Positions 1 to 10,857 are shown, counted from the first letter of the stretch. The stretch is DNA of 42,074 nt from Micromonospora pattaloongensis (GCF_900107255.1 NZ_FNPH01000018.1:1-42074); one strand, 5' to 3'. Notes: generated by a model not told the origin, from the sequence alone. Numbers and translations: made by a program.

Positions 1-290
1 TCCAGCGGCGCGCCCTCGGCGTGCCGGGTGACGACGGTGACCTCGTGGCCGGCGGCGGCCAGCGCGACCGACAGCGCGTGCACGTGGCGGCCGAGGCCAC
101 CGACGAGGACCGGCGGGTACTCCCAGGAGAGCATCAGGATCCGGCGCTTGCCGTCCGGGGCGAGACCGCCGGCGGCGGGCAGACCGGGGACGGTCTGCCG
201 GGAGGGGGTGGTGGGACGGCGGGCACCGTCCGGGTTGACCGATGCGTTGGCGAGCGGTTCGCTGACCCCCAGGGTCACATTCGTCTCCAT
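1..290 (-). CDS. Glycosyltransferase family 4/5 protein, N-terminal part (runs off the window)
   Basis: The reverse strand from the ATG at 290 reads a hydrophilic leader of about 48 residues and then RILMLSWEYPPVLVGGLGRH, the N-terminal signature of GT-B glycosyltransferases of the glycogen synthase/GT4 type. The GGLGRHVHALSVALAAAGHEV stretch forms the first nucleotide-sugar-fold loop and helix. Only about 96 residues are present; the catalytic C-terminal half lies outside. The gene is divergent from the glgX-treY-treZ operon, so a role in alpha-glucan or maltosyl-phosphate chemistry is plausible by context, but the donor and acceptor cannot be read from this fragment. An out-of-frame ATG four bases upstream was rejected. 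Confidence 0.8.
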   Translation of the reverse strand, partial: METNVTLGVSEPLANASVNPDGARRPTTPSRQTVPGLPAAGGLAPDGKRRILMLSWEYPPVLVGGLGRHVHALSVALAAAGHEVTVVTRHAEGAPL

Positions 291-345
291 CCATGCGAAA
301 GGGCGTGCGCGCCGGCGCCACTGACGGCAGTACGAGGTAGAAGGT

Positions 346-357
346 GGCCGATCGGCC
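346..357. promoter_or_regulatory. 12-bp perfect palindrome in the divergent GT/glgX intergenic region
   Basis: GGCCGATCGGCC is a perfect palindrome 56 bases upstream of the glycosyltransferase start, inside the 277-base gap 291-567. It could bind a dimeric regulator. In DNA this GC-rich such palindromes also occur by chance. Confidence 0.25.
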
Positions 358-478
358 GGTAAGGACCGCGTTCGCATCGGTGCGTCGTGTGGCCCTCTAT
401 TAGGAAAAGGGACCCGGGCGCAAATCGCATCCCAGTAGGCCGCGATCGTGACCGGAAACACCCATTGGAGATCAACTA

Positions 479-505
479 GTTTCGGCGCGGGTCCCAGCTG
501 GGCAT
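479..505 (+). promoter_or_regulatory. Weak SigB/SigF-like promoter candidate for glgX
   Basis: GTTT at 479-482, a 17-base spacer, then GGGCAT at 500-505, one mismatch from GGGTAT. A start near 512 would put the hairpin at 515-543 at the very 5' end of the transcript. The match is weaker than those at 22072 or 32935. Confidence 0.3.
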
Positions 506-514
506 ATCCGGCGG

Positions 515-543
515 GCGCGCTGGCCGGGACCGGCCGGGCGCGC
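515..543 (+). other. Strong GC hairpin in the glgX leader
   Basis: GCGCGC, then GGCCGG, a GA apex, CCGGCC, and GCGCGC pair into one long stem with a one- or two-base interruption. It ends 10 bases before the GGGGAGG ribosome binding site (554-560). It could shield or insulate the leader; there is no following T-run to make it a normal terminator. Confidence 0.45.
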
Positions 544-567
544 TGTCGCAATCGGGGAGGAAACGGC

Positions 568-2679
<2,112 letters not shown>

Positions 2680-2680
2680 G

Positions 2681-4963
2681 GTGCCCCGCCCTCCGATCTC
2701 GACGTACCGGATCCAGGTCCGGCCCGACTTCGACCTCGACGCCACCGCCGGCCTCGCCGATTACCTGGCGGCGCTCGGCGTCAGCCACCTCTACTCGGCG
2801 CCGCTGCTCACCGCCGCGCCGGGCTCGACGCACGGTTACGACGTGGTGGACCACCGGGCGGTGGGCCCGGAACTCGGCGGCGAGCCGGCCCGGCGCCGGC
2901 TCATCGCGGCGCTGCGCGCGGCCGGGCTGGGCCTGGTCGTGGACATCGTCCCCAACCACGCCGGGGTCGGCGCGGCGGCCGCGAACCCGGCCTGGTGGGA
3001 CGTGCTGCGGCACGGCCCGGACTCGGCGTACGCCGGCTGGTTCGACATCGACTGGTCGCGCGGCCGGCTGCTGCTGCCGGTGCTGCCCGACGACGACGCC
3101 GAGCTGACGGTGGTCGGTGACGAGCTGCGGCACGGGCCGCTGCGGTTCCCGATCGCGCCCGGCACCTCCGGCGGCACCGCGCGCCAGGTGCACGACCGGC
3201 AGCACTACGAGCTGGTCTGCTGGCGTCGCGGCAACTCCGAGATCAACTACCGGCGGTTCTTCGCGGTCTCCGAGCTCGCCGGCCTGCGGGTGGAGGACGA
3301 GGCCGTCTTCCGGGCCACCCATGCCGAGCTGCTGCGCTGGTACGCCGCCGGCGAGCTCGACGGAGTGCGCGTCGACCACCCCGACGGGTTGCGCGACCCC
3401 GTCGGCTATCTGGCCCGGCTGCGTGACGCCGCCCCCGACGCCTGGCTCGTGGTCGAGAAGATCCTCGAACACGGCGAGGACCTGCCGGACTGGCCCGTGG
3501 ACGGCACCACCGGCTACGAGGCGCTCGCCGACGTCGGCGGGCTCTTCGTCGACCCGGCCGCCGAGACCGCGTTCACCGAGCTCGACACCCGGTTCACCGG
3601 GCACGCCACCAGCTGGACCGAGCTGACCCACGACACCAAGCTCGCCGCCGCCACCCGGCTGCTCGCCGCGGAGCTGGCCCGGCTGGCCCGGCTCGCCCCG
3701 GAGCTGCCCGACGCCGCGGCGGCGTTGGCCGAACTCGCGGCGTGCTTCCCGGTCTACCGCTCCTATCTGCCGGACGGGCTGCGGCACCTGGCCGAGGCGC
3801 GCGCGGAGGCCGGACGCCGTCGCCCGGAGCTGGCCGCCACCCTGGACGCGCTCACCGCTCGGCTGCGCGACCCCGCCGACGAGCTGGCGCTGCGGTTCCA
3901 GCAGTTCACCGGCGCGGTGATGGCCAAGGGCGTGGAGGACACCGCCTTCTACCGCTGGTCGCGCTTCATCGCCCGCAACGAGGTCGGTGGGGATCCGGCG
4001 CACTTCGCCGTGGACCCGGAGCGCTTCCACGCCGCCGCCGCGGGACGGCAGCGCCGCTGGCCGGCGGCGATGACCACGCTCTCCACCCACGACACCAAAC
4101 GGGGTGAGGACGTGCGTGCCCGGCTGGCGGTGCTCTCCGAGGTGCCGGAGCGGTGGAGTGCGGCGCTCGAGCGGTGGACGGCGACGGCGCCACTGCCCGA
4201 CGCCGCCTTCGCGCACCTGCTCTGGCAGACCGTGGTCGCGGCCTGGCCGATCGAGCGGGAGCGGCTGCACGCGTACGCCGAGAAGGCGGCCCGGGAGGCG
4301 GGCACCGCGACGAGCTGGGACGACCCCGATCCGGCCTTCGAGTCGGCGCTGCACGGCGTCATCGACCGCATCTACGACGACTCGGCGCTGCGCGACGACG
4401 TCGCGCGGTTCGCCGCGCAGGTGACGCCGCCCGGATGGTTCAACTCGTTGGGGCAGAAGCTGGTGCAGCTCGCCATGCCGGGGGTGCCGGACACGTACCA
4501 GGGCACCGAGCTGTGGGACAACTCGCTGGTCGACCCGGACAACCGGCGCCCGGTGGACTTCGCGGCGCGACGCGAGCTGCTGGGCCGCATCGACGGCGGC
4601 TGGCAGCCGCCGGTGGACGAGACCGGGGCGGCGAAGCTGCTGGTCGTCGCCCGTACGCTGCGGCTGCGGCGCTCCCGGCCGGAGCTGTTCCGGCGGTACG
4701 CGCCGCTGACCGCCACCGGCCCGGCCGCCGACCATGTGGTCGCGTTCGACCGGGGCGGCGCGATCGCGGTCGCCACCCGGCTGCCGGTCGGATTGACCGT
4801 CTCCGGTGGCTGGCGGGATACCGCCCTGTCACTTTCCGTTAACGATTACCTCGATGTCTTCACAGAGCGGGTTTACAGTGGCCCTCGGGTCACGATGGCG
4901 GAGCTGCTCGACCGCTATCCCGTCGCACTCCTGACTCCCGTCGATCCTCAGGTGGCACGATGA
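2681..4963 (+). CDS. treY: Maltooligosyl trehalose synthase TreY
   Basis: This 760-residue GH13 enzyme isomerises the reducing-end alpha-1,4 bond of malto-oligosaccharides to alpha,alpha-1,1, making maltooligosyl-trehalose. Visible motifs are PISTYRIQ near the N-terminus, DIVPNH (88-93), nucleophile D231 in GVRVDHPDGL, acid E258 in LVVEKIL, and THDTKRGEDVRARL with the third carboxylate. MPGVPDTYQGTELWDNSLVDPDNRRPVDF near the C-terminus is also typical. The start is GTG at 2681, directly after the glgX stop, and GTGAGG in the glgX end could serve as ribosome binding site. The last four bases overlap treZ as ATGA, which means translational coupling. Confidence 0.95.
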   Translation: MPRPPISTYRIQVRPDFDLDATAGLADYLAALGVSHLYSAPLLTAAPGSTHGYDVVDHRAVGPELGGEPARRRLIAALRAAGLGLVVDIVPNHAGVGAAAANPAWWDVLRHGPDSAYAGWFDIDWSRGRLLLPVLPDDDAELTVVGDELRHGPLRFPIAPGTSGGTARQVHDRQHYELVCWRRGNSEINYRRFFAVSELAGLRVEDEAVFRATHAELLRWYAAGELDGVRVDHPDGLRDPVGYLARLRDAAPDAWLVVEKILEHGEDLPDWPVDGTTGYEALADVGGLFVDPAAETAFTELDTRFTGHATSWTELTHDTKLAAATRLLAAELARLARLAPELPDAAAALAELAACFPVYRSYLPDGLRHLAEARAEAGRRRPELAATLDALTARLRDPADELALRFQQFTGAVMAKGVEDTAFYRWSRFIARNEVGGDPAHFAVDPERFHAAAAGRQRRWPAAMTTLSTHDTKRGEDVRARLAVLSEVPERWSAALERWTATAPLPDAAFAHLLWQTVVAAWPIERERLHAYAEKAAREAGTATSWDDPDPAFESALHGVIDRIYDDSALRDDVARFAAQVTPPGWFNSLGQKLVQLAMPGVPDTYQGTELWDNSLVDPDNRRPVDFAARRELLGRIDGGWQPPVDETGAAKLLVVARTLRLRRSRPELFRRYAPLTATGPAADHVVAFDRGGAIAVATRLPVGLTVSGGWRDTALSLSVNDYLDVFTERVYSGPRVTMAELLDRYPVALLTPVDPQVAR

Positions 4964-6696
4964 CCGAGTTCGCCGTGTGGGCTCCCGACGCGTACCGGAT
5001 GCGGCTGCGGCTGACCGGTCGCCCCGACCTCGACCTGCGCCGCGACGCCGACGGCTGGTGGCGGGTCGACCTGCCCGACGTGCCACCCGGCACCGACTAC
5101 GCGTACCTGATCGACGACGGCGACGCGGCGCTGCCCGACCCGCGGTCGCGGTGGCAGCCGCACGGCGTGCACGGCCCGAGCCGGGTCTACGACGACAGCG
5201 CGTTCGTCTGGAGCGATCAGGCCTGGACCGGCCGGCAGTTGCCCGGCGCGGTCCTCTACGAGCTGCACATCGGCACCTTCACCGCCGAGGGCACCTTCGA
5301 CGCCGCCGCCGAGCGCCTCGACCACCTCGCCGAACTCGGCGTCGACCTGATCGAGCTGCTGCCGGTCAACGCCTTCAACGGCGTGCACAACTGGGGCTAC
5401 GACGGCGTCTGCTGGTACGCCCCGCACGAGTCGTACGGCGGACCGGACGCCCTGAAACGCTTCGTCGACGCGGCGCACCGACGGGGGATGGGGGTGATCC
5501 TCGACGTCGTCTACAACCATTTCGGCCCCTCCGGGGCCTACGCGCCGCAGTTCGGCCCTTACCTCGCCGAGGCCCGCAACACCTGGGGGCGCTCGGTCAA
5601 CCTCGACGGCCCGCACTCCGACGAGGTGCGCCGGTTCATCGTCGACAGCGTGCTGATGTGGCTGCGTGACTACCACGTCGACGGGTTGCGGCTGGACGCG
5701 GTGCACGCGCTGGTCGACCACCGTGCCACCCACCTGCTCGAGGAGCTGGCCGCCGAGGTGGAGGCGCTCTCCACGCACGTCGGCCGACCGCTGTCGTTGA
5801 TCGCCGAGTCCGACCTCAACGATCCCCGGCTGATCACCACCCGCGAGGCCGGCGGGTACGGCCTGCACGCCCAGTGGAACGACGACGCGCACCACGCGCT
5901 GCACTCGCTGCTGACCGGCGAACGGCAGGGCTACTACGCCGACTTCGGCTCGCTGGAGTGCCTCGCCGACGTGCTCGCCGGCGGCTTCTTCCACGCCGGC
6001 ACCTGGTCGTCCTTCCGCGGCCGCACCCACGGCCGCCCCGTCGACCGCGCCCGCGTACCCGGCCACCGCTTCGTCGCCTACCTGCAGAACCACGACCAGA
6101 TCGGCAATCGTGCCACCGGCGACCGGATCACCGGGACGCTGTCACCGGGGCTGCTGCGCGTCGGCGCGACCCTGCTGTTCACCGCGCCGTTCACCCCGAT
6201 GCTGTTCATGGGGGAGGAGTGGGGTGCCCGCACCCCCTGGCAGTTCTTCACCAGCCACCCGGAGACGGAGCTCGCCACCGCGGTCGCGACCGGCCGGCGC
6301 CAGGAGTTCGCGGCGCACGGCTGGCCCGAGGGGGAGGTGCCCGACCCGCAGGACCCGGCCACGTTCGCCCGGTCCCGGCTGGACTGGGGCGAGCTGGAGA
6401 AGCCGGAGCACCGCGAGCTGTACGACTTCTACCGGCGGCTGATCGCGCTGCGCAAGAGCCGGCCCGATCTGTCGGACCCGCGGCTGGACCGGGTCGACGT
6501 GCGCTACGGCGACCGGTTCCTCGTGATGCGCCGCGGCGGGTGCGTGGTCGCCGCCAACCTCGCGCCGAAGGCGCAACGCGTCACCCTGCCCGGCGTGGTC
6601 CGCTCGGTCCTGCTGGCGACCGGCACCGGGGTCACGGTCATGCGCGACGTCGTCGAGCTCCCACCCGAGTCCGCCGTCGTCGTCGCCACCCCCTGA
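4960..6696 (+). CDS. treZ: Malto-oligosyltrehalose trehalohydrolase TreZ
   Basis: This 578-residue GH13 enzyme releases free trehalose from maltooligosyl-trehalose, the last step of the TreX-TreY-TreZ route. An N-terminal sandwich (1-90) precedes LHIGTFT (102-108), LIELLPVNAF, DVVYNHFGPSG (182-192), nucleophile D246 in DGLRLDAVHAL, acid E283 in LIAESDLND, and D379 in LQNHDQIGNRA. FMGEEWGARTPWQFFTSH is the family-typical C-terminal barrel stretch. The ATG overlaps the treY stop. The operon ends here; the next gene is about 200 bases away with its own ribosome binding site. Confidence 0.95.
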   Translation: MTEFAVWAPDAYRMRLRLTGRPDLDLRRDADGWWRVDLPDVPPGTDYAYLIDDGDAALPDPRSRWQPHGVHGPSRVYDDSAFVWSDQAWTGRQLPGAVLYELHIGTFTAEGTFDAAAERLDHLAELGVDLIELLPVNAFNGVHNWGYDGVCWYAPHESYGGPDALKRFVDAAHRRGMGVILDVVYNHFGPSGAYAPQFGPYLAEARNTWGRSVNLDGPHSDEVRRFIVDSVLMWLRDYHVDGLRLDAVHALVDHRATHLLEELAAEVEALSTHVGRPLSLIAESDLNDPRLITTREAGGYGLHAQWNDDAHHALHSLLTGERQGYYADFGSLECLADVLAGGFFHAGTWSSFRGRTHGRPVDRARVPGHRFVAYLQNHDQIGNRATGDRITGTLSPGLLRVGATLLFTAPFTPMLFMGEEWGARTPWQFFTSHPETELATAVATGRRQEFAAHGWPEGEVPDPQDPATFARSRLDWGELEKPEHRELYDFYRRLIALRKSRPDLSDPRLDRVDVRYGDRFLVMRRGGCVVAANLAPKAQRVTLPGVVRSVLLATGTGVTVMRDVVELPPESAVVVATP

Positions 6697-6856
6697 CCAC
6701 TTCCCGATGATGCGCCCCTGCCGTCGCCGCGGGAGCGTTGCGCGGTCTTCGCGTGGTCGGCCGGTCCGGGCGCGTCGGGTGACCGGGCCCGCACCGCCGA
6801 CCCGCCCCGCCCGGGCCGTGGCGGGCGCCGGCATATCATCACGGGCCGGGGCTTCG

Positions 6857-6889
6857 GCGGAGGCATCGGCTCCGCGGAGGCATCGGCTC
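6857..6889 (+). repeat. Two tandem copies of a 16-bp repeat before the DUF3817 gene
   Basis: GCGGAGGCATCGGCTC occurs at 6857-6872 and 6874-6889 with one base between. The second copy abuts the GGGAGG ribosome binding site of the gene at 6902. Each copy holds a GGAGG-like element, so the duplication may act as a standby ribosome site, or it may be recent slippage. Confidence 0.6.
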
Positions 6890-6901
6890 GGGAGGTAACG
6901 C

Positions 6902-7237
6902 ATGCGTCGTACGGCCATGTCGCTGTTCGCGGCGGCGGCGATCGCGGAGGCGATCTCCTGGCTGGCGTTGTTGACCGGCATGGTGGTCAAGTACGGCCCG
7001 CCGCAGAACGAGATCGGCGTGAAGATCTTCGGCCCCATCCACGGCGGGCTGTTCATCGCGTACGTGCTGCTGGTGCTCGCCGTCGCCCGGCTCGGGCGGT
7101 GGCGCTGGTGGATCACGCTTGTGGCGCTGATCTGCGCGGTGCCGCCGTTCGCGACCGTGTTCTTCGAGCGGTGGGCGCGCCGCCGTCGGCTCCTCGAACC
7201 CGAGCCGGCCGAGCCGGTGCCGGCCGCCGCGCGCTGA
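6902..7237 (+). CDS. DUF3817 family small membrane protein
   Basis: This 111-residue protein has three hydrophobic segments (about 5-27, 42-62, 68-86) and a basic, Pro/Glu-rich cytoplasmic tail. The EAISWLALLTGMVVKYG and GPIHGGLFIAYVLLVL stretches are what I recognise as DUF3817, a family of actinobacterial inner-membrane proteins often found near transporters. No activity is established. The ATG is supported by GGGAGG seven bases upstream. It stands alone, convergent with the hypothetical gene ending at 7338. Confidence 0.8.
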   Translation: MRRTAMSLFAAAAIAEAISWLALLTGMVVKYGPPQNEIGVKIFGPIHGGLFIAYVLLVLAVARLGRWRWWITLVALICAVPPFATVFFERWARRRRLLEPEPAEPVPAAAR

Positions 7238-7337
7238 CGTCCCGCCCGCCCGGGGATCCGTGCCGCCGCCGCGGGCGCGCCAACGACCGGGTCCGCCCGA
7301 CGCACCGCTCCCCGGCGCCGCGCAACGCCCGGCGGCG

Positions 7338-7742
7338 TTACTCGTCGGTGAAGACGCCGGAGGTGGGCGCCGGGGTGTTCGTGTCGGTCATGTTGCCGCG
7401 CGCCGGTGTCTGCATGCCGCCGGTCTCCGCGCCGCCCGTGGTGGTCGGGGCGACGTCGCGTCCGCGCCGCGCGACCCGCCGCACGCTGGCCCGACCGGCG
7501 GTGCCGCCGGTGGTGGTCACCGCGCCGCCCGCGCGGGTCGGCCCGCCGTTGCGCAGCACCTCGGGATCCACCCGGGCGTCGGCCGGATCGTACGGGTCCT
7601 GGCGTTTCTCCTCGCTGAACGGGTCCGCGGGCGGCTCGACCACGTCGTTGACGGCCCCGGGCTCGTACTCGCCGTGATTGATCGGGTCGTCGCCGCGGTT
7701 CGCGGAATTGCGCCGGGGATCTACCGGTTCGCTCACGTCCAT
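7338..7742 (-). CDS. Hypothetical acidic, probably disordered protein
   Basis: 134 residues starting MDVSEPVDPRRNSANRGDD, rich in Asp, Pro, Gly and Thr, with no membrane segment or signal peptide. An acidic front (1-60) is followed by a Thr/Gly-rich, Arg-containing tail. Composition suggests intrinsic disorder; I recognise no family. The ATG at 7742 is preceded by GAGGCGTGAGGTG. The reading frame stays open upstream to 8138, but that part is the shadow of the next gene. It lies downstream of the gene at 7814-8353 on the same strand, 71 bases apart, possibly as an operon. Confidence 0.6.
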   Translation of the reverse strand: MDVSEPVDPRRNSANRGDDPINHGEYEPGAVNDVVEPPADPFSEEKRQDPYDPADARVDPEVLRNGGPTRAGGAVTTTGGTAGRASVRRVARRGRDVAPTTTGGAETGGMQTPARGNMTDTNTPAPTSGVFTDE

Positions 7743-7813
7743 CACCTCACGCCTCGTCGGTCCTCCGGCTACCGTGCCCGACCCACGCGGCGCCAAACCG
7801 CCGCCGGCGCCCG

Positions 7814-8353
7814 TCACCGGGTGAGGAGCCAGGCCGCCACCGCCAGCAGCACCACGCCGAGCACGGCCTGCAGCAGCAGCGCGGGACCCAGATGCGACCA
7901 GAGCGTGGGGATCCGCGGCGTGAGCAGCTGACCCGTCGTGATGTTGACGATCCGGTCGGCGCGGGGCGGCAGCTGGTGATCCTTCTGCCGCCGGACGGTC
8001 ACCTGGATGTGGTCGCCCGGGTCGAGCGCGCTCTGCGGCAGGTGCCCGTGGATCTCCACCTCGCAGAGCACGCCGCGGGTGTCGCGGAGCTGCAGCGGCG
8101 TGACCAGGAACTCCGGGCCTTTGCGCAGCTCGCGCCACCGCCGCCGCGCGCCCCCTGCGCCGCCGGCCTGGCGCAATGCGGCCAGCGCCAGGCCGAGCAG
8201 CCGGGCGATCCCCGCGGCGAACAGCACGGCGACCAGGACGTGCTGGCCGACCCTGAGCTCGCGGGCGTAGCCCTCGGCGAGACGCACAACGTGCCCGGTG
8301 ATGATCGGCCCGGCGCGGTGGGCCGCCCGCGCCGCGTACAGCTCACTCTCCAT
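7814..8353 (-). CDS. Hypothetical membrane-anchored protein
   Basis: 179 residues. A hydrophobic segment near 38-60 (HVLVAVLFAAGIARLLGLAL) precedes a basic linker (GGARRRWRELRKG). A beta-rich soluble part follows (PEFLVTPLQLRDTRGVLCEVEIHG to PGDHIQVTVRRQKDHQ). A C-terminal membrane helix ends the protein (about 157-176). The middle part resembles a small OB-like or SHOCT-adjacent beta domain, but I cannot assign it. The ATG at 8353 has GGTGGTG upstream. It is divergent from the Rv2629-like gene. Confidence 0.6.
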   Translation of the reverse strand: MESELYAARAAHRAGPIITGHVVRLAEGYARELRVGQHVLVAVLFAAGIARLLGLALAALRQAGGAGGARRRWRELRKGPEFLVTPLQLRDTRGVLCEVEIHGHLPQSALDPGDHIQVTVRRQKDHQLPPRADRIVNITTGQLLTPRIPTLWSHLGPALLLQAVLGVVLLAVAAWLLTR

Positions 8354-8512
8354 GCGTCACCACCCGCCAGTTCCGATTCGTGCGCAGATTGTATCGACGA
8401 TGTCGGATGACCGGAGTGAGTGAATCGCGGTCACGGCGGTACGCCCGTCGCGGGTCAGGTGAGATGCGGCGCAGTCCGGGTATGCGGCCCAGACATGGAG
8501 AGGGGGGTGACC

Positions 8513-9694
8513 ATGGACCTGACCTTCCTGAGCCCGCTCTACGCCCGCTCCGGGCCGTGGGCGTCGGTCTACCTGGACGCCTCGCACAACACCGCGAACG
8601 CCGACACCGAACTGCAGCTGCGCTGGCGCGCGCTGCGCGAGAACCTCGCGGAGCAGGGCACCAGCCCGGACACCGTGCACGCCCTCGGCGACGCCGTCCT
8701 CCGGCACGACCCCCGTCCCGGGGAGTACGGCCTGGCGCTGACCGCCGCGGACGGCGAGGTGGTGCTCACCCACTACCTCGCGGCGCCGCCGCTGCGCGAC
8801 GTCGCGACCTACGAGCCCCTGCCGCACGCGATGCCGCTGGTCGCGCAGCGTGGCGAGGAGATCTCCTGGCTACGGGTGCTGGTCAACCGGACCGGGGCCG
8901 ACATCGACGCGGTCAGCGCGGGCTGCGTGCCGCGGCACGCGACGGTGGACGGCGGAACGGACTTCCCGCTGCGCAAGGTGAAGCCCGGGGGCTGGTCGCA
9001 GTCGCGGTTCCAGCGGGCCGCGGAGATGACATGGCACCGTAACGGCGGGGACGCCGCGAAGGCGGTCACCGACCTGGGGGACATGATCGGCGCGGAAGTG
9101 CTGGTCGTCGCCGGCGACCCGCAGGCGAGGCAGCAGCTCATCGCGCAGCTGCCGACCCGCTGGCAGCGCCGCCTGGTGCAGACCGACGCCGGATCGCGCG
9201 CGGTCGGCGCCGACCCGGAGCCGCTGAACGAGGTGACGATCCAGGCGATCGCCGAGGTGGCCGCGGAGCACACCCGGCAGGCGCTCGACCGGTACGCCGC
9301 GCAGGAGGGCATCGGCAACGGGTTGCCCGCGGTGGTGCAGGCGCTGCAGCGCAACCAGGTCGACACGCTGCTGCTCGTCGACGACCCGTCGTCGACGGAG
9401 CGGCTCTGGATCGGCCCGGATCCGACGCAGATCAGCGTGGACCCCGACGAGCTGGCGGACATGGGGGTGCGGGAACCGCAGCAGGTGCGGGGCGACGCGG
9501 CGCTGCTGCGCGCCCTGACCGGCACGCACGCCAGCCTGGTGCTGGTCGGACCGGACGACGTGGACCTCGACGGGGGAGTCGGCGCGGTGCTGCGCTACGC
9601 CGACCGATCGACGCCGGGCCGCGGCGATCGCGACGTCGCGAACGTCACCGCGCAGGGCCACCACCAGGGGCGCGGACAACGGCGTAACCGGTAG
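8513..9694 (+). CDS. Rv2629-like protein of the baeRF / Vms1-type eRF1-fold family
   Basis: 393 residues. The order and motifs match Mycobacterium tuberculosis Rv2629 and the bacterial archaeo-eukaryotic release-factor-like (baeRF2) family. These are WASVYLDASHNT near the start, YGLALTAADGEVVLTHYLAAPP, GADIDAVSAGC, PLRKVKPGGWSQSRFQRAAEMTW, and a C-terminal NQVDTLLLVDD domain. The family is linked to ribosome rescue or hibernation in stress and dormancy. I see no GGQ tripeptide, so peptide release by the classical mechanism is doubtful. The start at 8513 follows GAGAGGGGGG; the open frame upstream to 8420 lacks a ribosome site. GGGTAT at 8478-8483 could be a SigB-type -10 with a poor -35. Confidence 0.8.
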   Translation: MDLTFLSPLYARSGPWASVYLDASHNTANADTELQLRWRALRENLAEQGTSPDTVHALGDAVLRHDPRPGEYGLALTAADGEVVLTHYLAAPPLRDVATYEPLPHAMPLVAQRGEEISWLRVLVNRTGADIDAVSAGCVPRHATVDGGTDFPLRKVKPGGWSQSRFQRAAEMTWHRNGGDAAKAVTDLGDMIGAEVLVVAGDPQARQQLIAQLPTRWQRRLVQTDAGSRAVGADPEPLNEVTIQAIAEVAAEHTRQALDRYAAQEGIGNGLPAVVQALQRNQVDTLLLVDDPSSTERLWIGPDPTQISVDPDELADMGVREPQQVRGDAALLRALTGTHASLVLVGPDDVDLDGGVGAVLRYADRSTPGRGDRDVANVTAQGHHQGRGQRRNR

Positions 9695-9712
9695 CGACGC
9701 CGGTCGGTTGCC

Positions 9713-9760
9713 GCGCGACCGGTGGGAACGGGCGGTTTGCGGCGCGACCGGTGGGGGCAA
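9713..9760 (+). promoter_or_regulatory. Direct repeat and weak SigB-like promoter candidate
   Basis: GCGCGACCGGTGGG occurs twice (9713-9726 and 9742-9755). Overlapping the second copy, GTTT (9735-9738), a 16-base spacer and GGGCAA (9755-9760) resemble a SigB/SigF promoter with one -10 mismatch. It would serve the gene pair at 9839/9865. Low certainty. Confidence 0.3.
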
Positions 9761-9838
9761 CAGTGCTCAGCCGTGGATCACGGCCCGGGTGGGGCCGTGG
9801 TCGGGCGCCCGAGCACACTCCGACCGAGGGAGCCCCCC

Positions 9839-9868
9839 ATGATCGCGATCGTCGGCAGCGCGCGATGA
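9839..9868 (+). CDS. Possible 9-codon leader peptide MIAIVGSAR
   Basis: An ATG at 9839 lies seven bases after GAGGGAG and reads nine codons to a TGA that overlaps the ATG of the next gene as ATGA (9865-9868). The next gene's ATG has no ribosome site of its own. The short frame may therefore deliver ribosomes to it by re-initiation. It could also be a decayed or chance ORF. Confidence 0.35.
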   Translation: MIAIVGSAR

Positions 9869-10857
9869 AGCCGCCACCGCCGCGCGGGCCGGTCTCGGCC
9901 GCCCTGCTCACCGCGCTGCGCGCCGCGCCGCACGACCTGCCCGCCGCCCTCGCCGACGGCTTCACCGACGGCGATCCGCTCACCGACGAGGATCTGCAGC
10001 TGACGCTCTTCGTCGCCTACGAGCTGCACTACCGGGGCTTCGACGGGGTCGACGAGGCGTGGGAGTGGCAGCCGTCGCTGTTGGCGCTGCGGGCCGCGGC
10101 GGAGGCGCGGTTCGAGCGCGCGCTGCGCCGTCTCGTGGCGCCGCTGCCGCAGGCCGCGCCGCGCGACGTGCCGCGGGCGCTCGCCGCGCTCGTCGCGGCC
10201 GACGACGGGCCCCCGCTCGCCGGTCACCTCCAGCGTCGCGCCACCCGGGAGCAGTTCCGGGAGTTCGTCATGCACCGCTCGGTGTACCACCTCAAGGAGG
10301 CGGACCCGCACAGCTGGGGGATTCCACGGCTCGGTGGGCGCGCGAAGGCGGCGCTGGTCGAAATCCAGATGGACGAGTACGGCGGCGGGCAACTCCCCGA
10401 CATGCACGCCGAGCTGTTCGCCACGACGATGCGCTGCCTGCAGCTCGACGCGACCTACGGCGCGTACGTGCCCGTGGCGCCGGCGGTCACCCTCGCGACC
10501 AGCAATCTGATCTCACTGTTCGGCCTGCACCGGCGGCTTCGCGGGGCGCTCCTCGGCCACCTCGCGGCCTTCGAGATGACGTCGTCGCTGCCGAACCGGC
10601 GGTACGGCAACGGCCTGCGGCGCCTCGGCGGCGACGCGGTGGCGACGCGCTTCTACGACGAACACGTCGCCGCCGACGCGGTGCACGAGCAGATCGCGGC
10701 GCACGACCTGTGCGGCAGCTTCGCCGCCGCCGAGCCCGAGCGCGCGGGGGACGTGATCTTCGGGGCGGCGTGCTGCCTGGCGCTCGACCGCCTCTTCGCC
10801 ACCCACCTGCTGACGTCCTGGCAGCGGGGCGCCGGGTCACTGCTCGTCGCGGCCTAG
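9865..10857 (+). CDS. Iron-containing redox enzyme family protein (haem-oxygenase-like fold)
   Basis: 330 residues. The all-helical composition and the FREFVMHRSVYHLKEADPHSW / EIQMDEYGGGQLPDMHAELF region match the Haem_oxygenas_2, di-iron haem-oxygenase-like oxidase group common in actinobacteria. Glu/His pairs in EADPHSW and MDEYGGG...MHAELF are the likely metal ligands; the substrate is unknown. The start at 9865 begins at MKPPPPRGPV; the open frame to 9751 reads a non-conserved Arg/Gly-rich stretch. Its 3' end overlaps the convergent CDGSH gene by 21 bases. Pairing of these two families suggests one redox function. Confidence 0.75.
   Translation: MKPPPPRGPVSAALLTALRAAPHDLPAALADGFTDGDPLTDEDLQLTLFVAYELHYRGFDGVDEAWEWQPSLLALRAAAEARFERALRRLVAPLPQAAPRDVPRALAALVAADDGPPLAGHLQRRATREQFREFVMHRSVYHLKEADPHSWGIPRLGGRAKAALVEIQMDEYGGGQLPDMHAELFATTMRCLQLDATYGAYVPVAPAVTLATSNLISLFGLHRRLRGALLGHLAAFEMTSSLPNRRYGNGLRRLGGDAVATRFYDEHVAADAVHEQIAAHDLCGSFAAAEPERAGDVIFGAACCLALDRLFATHLLTSWQRGAGSLLVAA

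Noticed and set aside
8457-8483. SigB-type promoter before the Rv2629-like gene
   Set aside because: GGGTAT is present at 8478-8483 but no GTTT-like -35 lies at the right distance.
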